Origin: Flavonifractor sp. An112 | GTDB lineage: Bacteria; Bacillota; Clostridia; Oscillospirales; Oscillospiraceae | Length of the DNA: 47,252 nt | Reading direction: 5' to 3' | NCBI RefSeq assembly: GCF_002161085.1 | Contig: NZ_NFLU01000018.1 | Span: 1 to 47,252 of the forward strand | Shown: piece by piece, positions 36,298 to 42,822 of the stretch | How the letters are laid out: each line of letters begins with the position of its first letter | Position numbering within the stretch: position 1 is the stretch's first letter | Made by a program: the position numbers and the translations under genes | Notes under the pieces: model-generated | Databases searched by the model: none | The model's input: only the letters and a program-made list of their open reading frames with translations | What the model was told of the DNA's origin: nothing

Positions 36298-37101
36298 TTA
36301 CCAGCGGTCTTTCTCTTCGGCGTAGAGGGAGGGCAGGATGGCGGCCAGATGGCCGAATTCCTTCAGATTATGGGCAAACAGGCCCATGGGCACCACCGGG
36401 GGCACGCTGACGCCGTCGGGCAGCAGCTTGACCACCTGGCCGTCCACCAGGCCGTAGCCGATCCAGAAGCGGGAACGCAGCTCGATCCCGCCCTCGATCT
36501 CCCGAACCATGTGGGTCATGATGGCGGCCACACCCTGGCCGGGTACCGGTCCATGGCCGTTGGCGCACATCATAGTGGCGCAGGCGGGGGTACCAACTTT
36601 GGACTCGTCGTATCCCAGCTCATGGGGATAGCGGAAGTTCAGGATCAGCTCGTCGGGACCGCCTCCTACGTCCTCCAATACATGGTGAACGGTGCCCCAA
36701 GTTTTTTCCCGCATAGGCACGCTGGGGTCCAGCACCTTGTCCGGATTCTGCTGACGGGCGTAGAAGTGGTCCTCCGGGTCCCAGATGCGGTAGCGCATAT
36801 CGTTCAGGCCGTGCCAGGCAAACCACCACTCAAACATCTCAGGAGTGACGCCGGGCATCTCAGTGCGGTTGGCCAGATAGCCGGTACCGTTTGGCATCAC
36901 ACAGTAGCCGGTCTCACAGGGCAGATAGCCGGGCAGGAACAAATCGTTGCGATCCTCAATCTTCAGGGCCAGAGAGGGATCAATAGGGCCGCCCTCCAAG
37001 ATGGCAAGTTTCTCCTGGGGAATGGGAGTAATGGGCAGATCATAGTACTTGGCGTAAGACAGCGCCCGCTCCTCCGGGGTAAGAACAGGTCTTTGGCTCA
37101 T
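36298..37101 (-). CDS. DAPG/phloretin hydrolase family protein (zinc C-C hydrolase)
   Basis: Encodes 267 aa, close to the Eubacterium ramulus phloretin hydrolase and a little shorter than Pseudomonas PhlG. His112 (DHFYARQ), Glu143 (VLEDVG), His244 and Glu248 (FAHNLKEFG) have the spacing of the four zinc ligands of that family (H-31-E, then HxxxE). The WWFAWHGLNDMRYRIW segment is also characteristic. Such enzymes cleave an acyl-aryl carbon-carbon bond: phloretin to phloroglucinol plus a phenylpropionate, or diacetylphloroglucinol to the monoacetyl form. ATG at 37101 with AGGAGG upstream. A TetR gene is divergent. Ligand numbering is from memory of the characterised enzymes; which substrate is used is not known. 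Confidence 0.85.
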   Translation of the reverse strand: MSQRPVLTPEERALSYAKYYDLPITPIPQEKLAILEGGPIDPSLALKIEDRNDLFLPGYLPCETGYCVMPNGTGYLANRTEMPGVTPEMFEWWFAWHGLNDMRYRIWDPEDHFYARQQNPDKVLDPSVPMREKTWGTVHHVLEDVGGGPDELILNFRYPHELGYDESKVGTPACATMMCANGHGPVPGQGVAAIMTHMVREIEGGIELRSRFWIGYGLVDGQVVKLLPDGVSVPPVVPMGLFAHNLKEFGHLAAILPSLYAEEKDRW

Positions 37102-37159
37102 AACAGCTCCTCCTTTTTCTGTTTGTTCTGTGTGAAAAAGATAGCATAAACTACCTCTA

Positions 37160-37165
37160 TTTATA
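37160..37165 (-). promoter_or_regulatory. Candidate -10 of the hydrolase gene
   Basis: TATAAA on the minus strand, 59 bp before the start codon. No good -35 was found; the palindrome 17 bp upstream (37183-37194) occupies that position. Confidence 0.45.
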
Positions 37166-37182
37166 CACATCACACAAAAATC

Positions 37183-37194
37183 TACCGTACAGTA
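37183..37194. promoter_or_regulatory. Candidate TetR operator
   Basis: TAC-c-GTAC-a-GTA, a palindrome with one asymmetric pair, at the -35 position of the hydrolase promoter and 46 bp before the TetR promoter. Binding here would silence the hydrolase gene. Confidence 0.5.
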
Positions 37195-37239
37195 ACTGAA
37201 CAAACGGAGGCAAAGTGTCCATTCCCCTCCGATTTTTTG

Positions 37240-37268
37240 TTGCAATTTTATTCTTGGTCAAATATAAT
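37240..37268 (+). promoter_or_regulatory. Promoter of the tetR gene
   Basis: TTGCAA (37240-37245), 17 bp, TATAAT (37263-37268), 76 bp before the ATG. Confidence 0.75.
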
Positions 37269-37343
37269 AATAATTTAAGCAAAGTACCCCCTATTTTGCA
37301 GCAGATCCGCAAACCTTCTTTGATTTCTAATGAGAGGCAGTTG

Positions 37344-37922
37344 ATGGATATGCCCCCCCGCAGGACGCTGAACCGCCAGCGCACTATTCAGGATATTGAA
37401 TCCGCCTTTCTGGAAATTTACCAGCGGGACGGTATCGACGGCGTAAGCATTGCCGGCATCTGCCAAGTATGCGGTATAGCCCGCTCCACTTTTTACCTTT
37501 ATTTTGAGGATAAATTTGCAGTATTGCAGGGTGTGGAGGACCGGCTGCTCTCCGCCCTGTGGGAAATCTGCCGTAATCTGCCCGACATCATGGACCACAG
37601 CAGCGCCACCGACACCGCCCTGCGCACCATTACGCATATCCGGGAAAACCTAGACTGGTACCGGGTCCTGCTGAGCAACCGCGGAGATCCTATGTTTGTG
37701 TACCGCTGGAAAAAAGACATTGTGAAGAGCCTCCGCCGCAAGCTGGAGCAGCGCAACGTCAACGAGCTGGATGCGGTGATCCAGGGCGTGATGTTCTCCT
37801 CCGCCCTGATTGGACTATATACCCATATCACCATGGAATGCCCCGATATCCCCGATCAAACCCTGTGCCGCTATATGGACGACCTGCTGGCCCGCAGTCT
37901 GAAGCCCATTTCACCCCGATAA
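37344..37922 (+). CDS. TetR/AcrR family regulator
   Basis: Encodes 192 aa. N-terminal helix-turn-helix: IESAFLEIYQRDGIDGVSIA then ICGVCGIARSTFYLYFEDK-like sequence (about residues 15-55). The C-terminal two thirds are the helical ligand domain. The start is ATG 37344, with AGAGG 6 bp upstream; the open frame to 37215 lies partly in the promoter. It is divergent from the hydrolase gene, so it likely senses a flavonoid or polyphenol. Confidence 0.92.
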   Translation: MDMPPRRTLNRQRTIQDIESAFLEIYQRDGIDGVSIAGICQVCGIARSTFYLYFEDKFAVLQGVEDRLLSALWEICRNLPDIMDHSSATDTALRTITHIRENLDWYRVLLSNRGDPMFVYRWKKDIVKSLRRKLEQRNVNELDAVIQGVMFSSALIGLYTHITMECPDIPDQTLCRYMDDLLARSLKPISPR

Positions 37923-37929
37923 TAACAAT

Positions 37930-37959
37930 CCCCCGCTCCAGAAGTTCCGGAGCGGGGGG
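37930..37959 (+). terminator. Terminator after tetR
   Basis: CCCCCGCTCC pairs with GGAGCGGGGG, followed by ATTTAG; 8 bp beyond the stop. Copy 1 of the duplicated pair. Confidence 0.8.
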
Positions 37960-38201
37960 ATTTAGTCTATCGATAAAATGTATTTCTGCGATTTTTGCTG
38001 CAGGAGCCTCGCAGAGTTCCGCCGTCCGCAGAGGACGGAAATGGGTCAAAATTGTGTTTTCCGGCGGCGTGTACGTCGGAAAACACCCTTCTCAGGCCGC
38101 AAGTGTGTGGCCCTTGGGGCCATGCGCGCGGCGGCCTGCATTCCCTCTCAAAAATGCTTGCATTTTTGAGAAGCGTGTCGAAAAACTTCGACACACTGAG
38201 T

Positions 38202-38232
38202 CCCCCCGCTCCGGAACTTCCGGAGCGGGGGG
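38202..38232 (-). terminator. Terminator after the QueG-like gene
   Basis: CCCCCCGCTCCGGAA pairs with TTCCGGAGCGGGGGG (15 bp); 5 bp beyond the stop on the minus strand. Copy 2 of the duplicated pair. Confidence 0.82.
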
Positions 38233-38236
38233 ATTG

Positions 38237-39076
38237 TTACATACTCTTTTTCAATTCCAGGTTGCGCCGCAGGGGCGCGGGCCCCCGCCAGGCAAAGGCC
38301 CGGTCACCGTACTTCTCCCGGAAGGTCCGGTTGGTGAGCCCCTCCAGGTCGGCCCGGTCCAGGGCATCCACCAGCCCCTCCCGGAACTCAGGCAGAGGGG
38401 ACAGGGCGGGATGGGCGTTGTAGGGGCACACCCGCTGGCAGGTGTCGCACCCCCAGATCAGTGGGTGAGCCTGCACCAGCCCCGCCTCCTCACCAGTCAG
38501 CTCCCCCTTCTTCTGGGTCAGCTCGGACAGACAGCGGGACAGGTCCACCCCAGCCTCCCCCAGGGCGCCGCCGGGGCAGGCGGCCAGACACTTGCCGCAG
38601 CCCACACAGTGGGCGGACGGCGTGCGGGGCGGCAGGTTCAATTCCACATCGGTGAGGATAGTGCCCAGGAACACATAGCTGCCGTAGGGAGGCAAAATCA
38701 CCAGCCCGTTCTTCCCCCGCAGGCCAATGCCGCACCGCCAGGCCGCCTGCCGCTCCGGCAGGGGGGAATTGTCGGCGGCGGGCAAAAACGCCCTATTTTT
38801 GTATTTTTCTCGCAAAATATCACAAATAGTATTTAGTTTTTCGGTGACTACCTGGTGATAATCCCGCCCACGGGCGTAGAGAGACAGGTTGCCAGGCCGG
38901 TCCCCGGCGTAGTAGGGGAAGGCGGCCACCAGCACGGTGCGGGGGTTGGGGCACAGCTGTTCCGCCTTTGCGATGGCCTCGGGGGTCATGTCCTCCGCCA
39001 GTTCTGAAAACGGCAAGCCGCCCCAGGCGGCGGCGCCCGCGGCGGCAAAAGCCTTATTCAGCATGGTCACGGTCAT
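38237..39076 (-). CDS. QueG-like Fe-S protein (epoxyqueuosine reductase family)
   Basis: Encodes 279 aa. Two 4Fe-4S motifs: CVGCGKCLAACPGGAL (about residue 195) and WGCDTCQRVCPYN (about residue 243). The N-terminal part has the QueG-like SLYARGRDYH and FLGTILTDVEL motifs. QueG performs the last step of queuosine synthesis by reducing epoxyqueuosine in tRNA. It is shorter than typical QueG (about 310-380 aa), the shortfall being at both ends. Two starts, 39076 and 39064, are possible; it overlaps murE either way (23 or 11 bp), so it is translationally coupled. Whether it reduces epoxyqueuosine or another substrate is open. Confidence 0.82.
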   Translation of the reverse strand: MTVTMLNKAFAAAGAAAWGGLPFSELAEDMTPEAIAKAEQLCPNPRTVLVAAFPYYAGDRPGNLSLYARGRDYHQVVTEKLNTICDILREKYKNRAFLPAADNSPLPERQAAWRCGIGLRGKNGLVILPPYGSYVFLGTILTDVELNLPPRTPSAHCVGCGKCLAACPGGALGEAGVDLSRCLSELTQKKGELTGEEAGLVQAHPLIWGCDTCQRVCPYNAHPALSPLPEFREGLVDALDRADLEGLTNRTFREKYGDRAFAWRGPAPLRRNLELKKSM

Positions 39077-40586
39077 ACTTGTCCAAAGCCTGCCGGGCCA
39101 GCACTCCGTCGGGGATACAGGGCTCGGGGCCGTTCTTCCGCTTCTGGGCCTCCTCGCAGCCCTTGCCCGCCAGCAGCACCACAGCGGGACGCTGGGCCTC
39201 CAGGATGGCGGCCTCCACAGCCCGCTCCCGGTCGGGGATGACGGTGTAGTCCTTATTCCACCGCTTGAGGAACACGCCGATGTCGGCGCAGATGTCCTCC
39301 ACTTCTTCAGGACCGGGATCGTCCTCGGTGAGGATGATCCGGTGGGCCCACTCGCCGGCGGCGTTGCCCATGCCCTCCCGGCGGTCGATGCCCTTGCCGC
39401 CGGTGCAGCCGAAGAGGACCGTCAGCTGCCGGTCAGGGTACTCCGCCCGGACGGAGCGCAGGGCGTTCTGCAAACTCATGCCGTTGTGGGAATAGTCCAC
39501 AATGACGGAGATCTGGTTGTCGGCGCTGACATAGTGCTCCATGCGTCCGGGGACGAAGGCCTTCTCCAGACCTTCCCTCACCATCTCCTGGGGGATGCCA
39601 TAGACCTCGGCCACCGCCACGGCGGCCAGGGCGTTCTCCACGTTGAACAGGCCGGGGGTGGAAATGGCCATGTCCCCCTCGTAGCGAGGAGTGCGAACGT
39701 GGAAGGCGATCCGGTTGCCCTCCTTGCGCACGTTGGTGCCATACACGGTGGCGGCAGGGTCCTTCTGGGAGAAGGTGATGACCTGCTCACACCGGGCGGC
39801 GGCCTGAGCCACCTCAGAGGTATGATCGCAGTCCATGGAAATACAGGCGGTTTTCGCCTGCTTAAAAATCAACAGCTTGGATTGGAGATAGTCCTCCAGG
39901 TCGGGGTGCTCCACCGGGGAGATGTGGTCCTCGCCGATGTTGAGGAACACGGCGCAGGACAGGTCCACCCCGATGACCCTGCCATATTTCAGGGCCTGGG
40001 AGGACACCTCCATGGTGAGGTAGTCCGCCCCGGCGGTGACAGCGTTGGACAGGTGCCGCTGGAGGTCCAGAGGCTCCGGGGTAGTCAGCTTGGCGGGCTT
40101 GCGCTCCAGGCCGTCGTCGGTGACGATGGTGGAGAGCAGGGCGCTCTCCCGGTGGCCCTGGGCAGCCAGCCAGGTATCCACGATGGACTTGATATAATAG
40201 GCCGTGGTAGTCTTGCCCTTGGTGCCGGTGATGCCGGTGATGGTCAGCTTGCCGGAGGGGTGGCCGTAGGCCAGATCGGCCAGCAGGCCCATGGCCTGCC
40301 GGATGTCGGTGACCCGCAGGCAGGGCAGGGGCACGTTGGGATAGGGGGTCTCGCTGACATACACGAAGGCCCCCTTGTCCATGGCCTGGCGCAGGTAGTC
40401 CTCCTTGAACTTGGCCCCCTTGCAGATGAAGAGGGTGTGGGGGATCACCACCTGGGAGTCGCAGGACACCAGGGCCACCGGGGCGGTCAGGTCGGCGTGG
40501 ACCGGCCCCTTGTCGGCCAGCAGGTCATGGCGCAGCAGCAGCTGCACATAGTCGCCCAAAGGGCGGCGGAAATCGGTCATAGTCAT
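39054..40586 (-). CDS. murE: MurE-like UDP-MurNAc-tripeptide synthetase
   Basis: Encodes 510 aa. ATP site TGTKGKTTT (about residue 122), SSQALKYGRV (middle), and a C-terminal domain with FGCTGGKGIDRR and LLAGKGCEE. MurE adds the third, diamino, acid of the peptidoglycan stem. The motif that fixes the amino acid, DNPR in diaminopimelate enzymes, reads DDPG here (EDDPGPE, about residue 422), so DAP may not be the substrate; lysine, ornithine or another amine are possible. It sits in a tight operon with an Asp/Glu racemase and an ATP-grasp ligase. Whether the chromosome has a second, canonical murE is not visible here. Confidence 0.88.
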   Translation of the reverse strand: MTMTDFRRPLGDYVQLLLRHDLLADKGPVHADLTAPVALVSCDSQVVIPHTLFICKGAKFKEDYLRQAMDKGAFVYVSETPYPNVPLPCLRVTDIRQAMGLLADLAYGHPSGKLTITGITGTKGKTTTAYYIKSIVDTWLAAQGHRESALLSTIVTDDGLERKPAKLTTPEPLDLQRHLSNAVTAGADYLTMEVSSQALKYGRVIGVDLSCAVFLNIGEDHISPVEHPDLEDYLQSKLLIFKQAKTACISMDCDHTSEVAQAAARCEQVITFSQKDPAATVYGTNVRKEGNRIAFHVRTPRYEGDMAISTPGLFNVENALAAVAVAEVYGIPQEMVREGLEKAFVPGRMEHYVSADNQISVIVDYSHNGMSLQNALRSVRAEYPDRQLTVLFGCTGGKGIDRREGMGNAAGEWAHRIILTEDDPGPEEVEDICADIGVFLKRWNKDYTVIPDRERAVEAAILEAQRPAVVLLAGKGCEEAQKRKNGPEPCIPDGVLARQALDKYDRDHAE

Positions 40587-40602
40587 TCACCACCAGAAAC
40601 TT

Positions 40603-40627
40603 GTAGGGCCGATGTCTCCATCGGCCC
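40603..40627. repeat. REP-like palindrome, variant copy
   Basis: GTAGGGCCGATG-tctc-CATCGGCCC, in the 46-bp gap between the racemase and murE genes. GTAGGG start as in the other copies. Confidence 0.6.
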
Positions 40628-40632
40628 ATTGC

Positions 40633-41334
40633 TTATACCATCCGCAGCTTGTAGCCGCAGGCGGTGATACACCGCTGAGCCAGCACGTCCATGGCGTCCA
40701 GATAGTGGTCGGGCAGGCCGTGATAGGTGCGGTAGACAGACAGCTCGGTGCAGCCCAGAATGGCGCTGTCGCACCCGGCCTGACGGAGCCAGCGGTCAAT
40801 GACGGCGAATTTCTCCCGGGAGCCCTTTTCCCCCCGCTTGATCTCGTCGTAGATGATGCTCATCACCAGCTTCTGGACCTCCTCCGGCGGGGAGACGGCC
40901 TCAATGCCCCGGGCGGTACACTCCTTCTGGTACACGCCGGTGCGGATGGTGCCGTCGGTGGCCAGGATGCCCACCTTGCGCCGCCCCTCCTCCGCCAGCA
41001 CTCCCACAGTCTCCCGGGGCATATGGATGAGAGGGATGGAGATATCCCCCTGGAGCCGGTCGGCAAAGTAGTGGGAGGTGTTGCAGGGAATGGACAGCAC
41101 GGTGCAGCCGCCCCCCTCCAGCAGACGGGCACCCGCCAGCAGCCGCTGGTAGCAGCCCTCCGCATCGCCCCCCAGAATGGCGGCGGTGCGGTCGGGCATG
41201 GAGGTGTCGCTCCAGATCAGGGTAGGCAGGTGCTCCTGGTCTTTGGCCGCGTCGGTGCGGTCCAGAATCCGCTGATAAAAGTCCTGGGTGGCCTGGGGCC
41301 CCATGCCGCCCAGAATACCAAGGCGTTGTTCCAT
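40633..41334 (-). CDS. Aspartate/glutamate racemase family protein
   Basis: Encodes 233 aa. LGILGGMGPQATQDFY (residues 5-20) and the two catalytic cysteine regions, SIPCNTSHYF (about residue 83) and AILGCTELSVY (about residue 195). It interconverts L- and D-Asp (or Glu) without a cofactor. The ATG shares its A with the stop of the ligase gene (TAATG), so it is coupled to that gene. By context its product is most likely D-Asp for the neighbouring ligase. Confidence 0.93.
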   Translation of the reverse strand: MEQRLGILGGMGPQATQDFYQRILDRTDAAKDQEHLPTLIWSDTSMPDRTAAILGGDAEGCYQRLLAGARLLEGGGCTVLSIPCNTSHYFADRLQGDISIPLIHMPRETVGVLAEEGRRKVGILATDGTIRTGVYQKECTARGIEAVSPPEEVQKLVMSIIYDEIKRGEKGSREKFAVIDRWLRQAGCDSAILGCTELSVYRTYHGLPDHYLDAMDVLAQRCITACGYKLRMV

Positions 41335-42545
41335 TATTTCACCTTTTCCATACAAGAGGCATACCAGCCCACATACCGCTTCTGGCCCTTCATAATGCGC
41401 AGGGTACGCACCAGGCCGTTGTCCGGCTTGTAGAACAGGGGGTTGACCACGGCGCCCGCCTTCTCCAGGGCCTTCATCTCCTCATGGTACTTGGGATTCA
41501 CATAGTCGTAGGCCACCTTGGGGGGAATGACCCACCACAGATGGCGGTTTTTGGTAATGGTCAGCTCACAGCTCTTGCCCAGCACCCGGTCCTCCACCAG
41601 GTACTTGGCCAGGTTGTAGCCCGCGCCGGTGACATAGTAGTTGGACCGGCCCTGGCGGCAGTTGATCTCAAAGGCCTTAAACTTGCCGTCCCGCTGGTCG
41701 TACTTGATGTCGAAGTTGGAGAAGCCGGTGAACTTGATGGCTTCCAGGAAGCCCTTCAGCTTCTCGCACAGCTCAGGCTCAGGCTCGGTGATGATAACGG
41801 CGTGGTTGCCGATGGCGTGGGCGGTGTGCTCCTCCAGCAGGACGTGGCCCACGCACATGAGGCGCACCTGCCCGTCCTGGCCGGAGTAGTTGGTGACCAC
41901 CCGCATATAGCTGTCGTCACCGGGAATAAAGTCCTGGATGATGAGGGAGTCCTCATATCCGGCGTTGTAGATGTCGTCGATGACTTGGTCCACCTCTTCC
42001 CGGGTCTGGAGGACATAGGCCTTCTTCTGAGTGGGGAAGGGATGCTTCCAGTAGGTGTCCGACTCGGCGGGCTTGACCACAAAGGGGCCCTCAAAAGGCA
42101 GGGTAAAGCCGTGGCCCTCCCCCTTGTGGTAGACGTAGGTGGCCGGATGGTCGATGCCGTACTGGTCGCACAGGTCGTAGAACTTCTCCTTGTGGATCAG
42201 GGTCTCCAGCATGGACAGGTCCACATAGGGGGCGATGACGTTCTCGGGGTAGTTGGGCAGGTTGGCGGAGATGGAGTTGAGGTAGTTGTCTCCGCAGCCC
42301 AGCACCAGAATCTTCTTGTCCGGGTGCTCTTTGGCCACCTCGTTGACGTTCTCCAGCACCTTGTCCACCCGGTCGTTGTGCTCCCGCACCCGGTAGTCGA
42401 TGATCTTGCTGCCGGCGCACACGCTGGCGGGGAACATTCCATACACCACGGAATGTACGCCGTAGGCCTCATGGAAGGCCCGGGCCATGCTGTAGGCGTT
42501 GATGTCCGAGCCTAACAGCACGGGCACAAATTCAGTTGCAGCCAT
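41334..42545 (-). CDS. ATP-grasp carboxylate-amine ligase (D-aspartate ligase-like)
   Basis: Encodes 403 aa. N-terminal FVPVLLGSDINAYSMARAF, then the ATP-grasp fold: PFVVKPAESDTYWKH (about residue 155), SLIIQDFIPGDDSYM, and the metal-binding KAFEINCRQGRSNYY (about residue 305). The combination of this ligase with an Asp racemase in one operon is that of aslfm and racfm of Enterococcus faecium, where the ligase joins D-Asp to the side-chain amine of the peptidoglycan precursor. The ATG at 42545 has GGAGG 9 bp upstream; the open frame beyond it covers the small gene upstream and is not coding. The D-Asp assignment is inference from family resemblance plus context. Confidence 0.85.
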   Translation of the reverse strand: MAATEFVPVLLGSDINAYSMARAFHEAYGVHSVVYGMFPASVCAGSKIIDYRVREHNDRVDKVLENVNEVAKEHPDKKILVLGCGDNYLNSISANLPNYPENVIAPYVDLSMLETLIHKEKFYDLCDQYGIDHPATYVYHKGEGHGFTLPFEGPFVVKPAESDTYWKHPFPTQKKAYVLQTREEVDQVIDDIYNAGYEDSLIIQDFIPGDDSYMRVVTNYSGQDGQVRLMCVGHVLLEEHTAHAIGNHAVIITEPEPELCEKLKGFLEAIKFTGFSNFDIKYDQRDGKFKAFEINCRQGRSNYYVTGAGYNLAKYLVEDRVLGKSCELTITKNRHLWWVIPPKVAYDYVNPKYHEEMKALEKAGAVVNPLFYKPDNGLVRTLRIMKGQKRYVGWYASCMEKVK

Positions 42546-42747
42546 TGTAAAATGCCTCCTGGAAGGTAATTTCATACCAATGTTCGCCCATGGGAATAAC
42601 CTGGGCGCAATAATGTCCCGCCACATAGGCGGCCTGGGCCTCGGTGAGCCGCAGCTCCCGCCGGAGCAGCTCTCCGCCCGCAAAGCACTGGGAGATCAGC
42701 CGGTCCAGGGTCTCGTTTTCTTGCAGTATCTCTCTCTGAATCATCAT
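42532..42747 (-). CDS. Small protein upstream of the ligase, unknown
   Basis: Encodes 71 aa (70 if the second ATG is used): MIQREILQENETLDRLISQ, then ELRLTEAQAAYVAGHYCAQV. It is acidic at the start and mostly helical. GAGGAG lies 5 bp before the first ATG. Overlaps the ligase gene by 14 bp, so it is coupled to it. Not recognised. Confidence 0.7.
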   Translation of the reverse strand: MMIQREILQENETLDRLISQCFAGGELLRRELRLTEAQAAYVAGHYCAQVIPMGEHWYEITFQEAFYNGCN

Positions 42748-42785
42748 TCGTTCTCCTCAACAAGAGAAAAGGCAGTGGTCGTACC

Positions 42786-42811
42786 GCAGGGGCGACCCTT
42801 GTGGCCGCCCC
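42786..42811. repeat. REP-like palindrome, copy 4
   Basis: GGGGCGACC-cttgt-GGCCGCCCC between relA and the small gene. A near relative of the copy at 16469. Confidence 0.65.
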
Positions 42812-42822
42812 CAGATTATTTT

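Larger units (their letters stand above)
37923..38239. repeat. Hairpin-rich non-coding insert bracketed by duplicated terminators
   Basis: Two nearly identical terminator hairpins (CCCCCGCTCC..GGAGCGGGGG, 37930-37959 and 38202-38232) flank 240 bp of other sequence. The outer ends form inverted repeats: TAACAATCCCCCGCTCC (37923-37939) and its complement (38222-38239), differing by one C. Inside are hairpins at 38022-38038 (CCGTCC/GGACGG), 38054-38086 (GTGTTTTCCG/CGGAAAACAC), 38147-38170 (CTCAAAAATGC/GCATTTTTGAG) and 38175-38194 (GTGTCGAA/TTCGACAC). No coding frame is convincing. Confidence 0.75.

Noticed and set aside
35398-36410. Plus-strand frames between the SLH gene and the hydrolase
   Set aside because: They overlap terminators and the minus-strand membrane gene and have no ribosome sites or recognisable domains.
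30764-38239. CRISPR array or other regular repeat-spacer structure
   Set aside because: Repeats here are iteron-like, REP-like or palindromic. No unit of 25-40 bp recurs with even spacing.
37967-38423. Small open frames in the insert between tetR and the QueG-like gene
   Set aside because: They cross perfect hairpins and lack ribosome sites; the sequence looks structural rather than coding.
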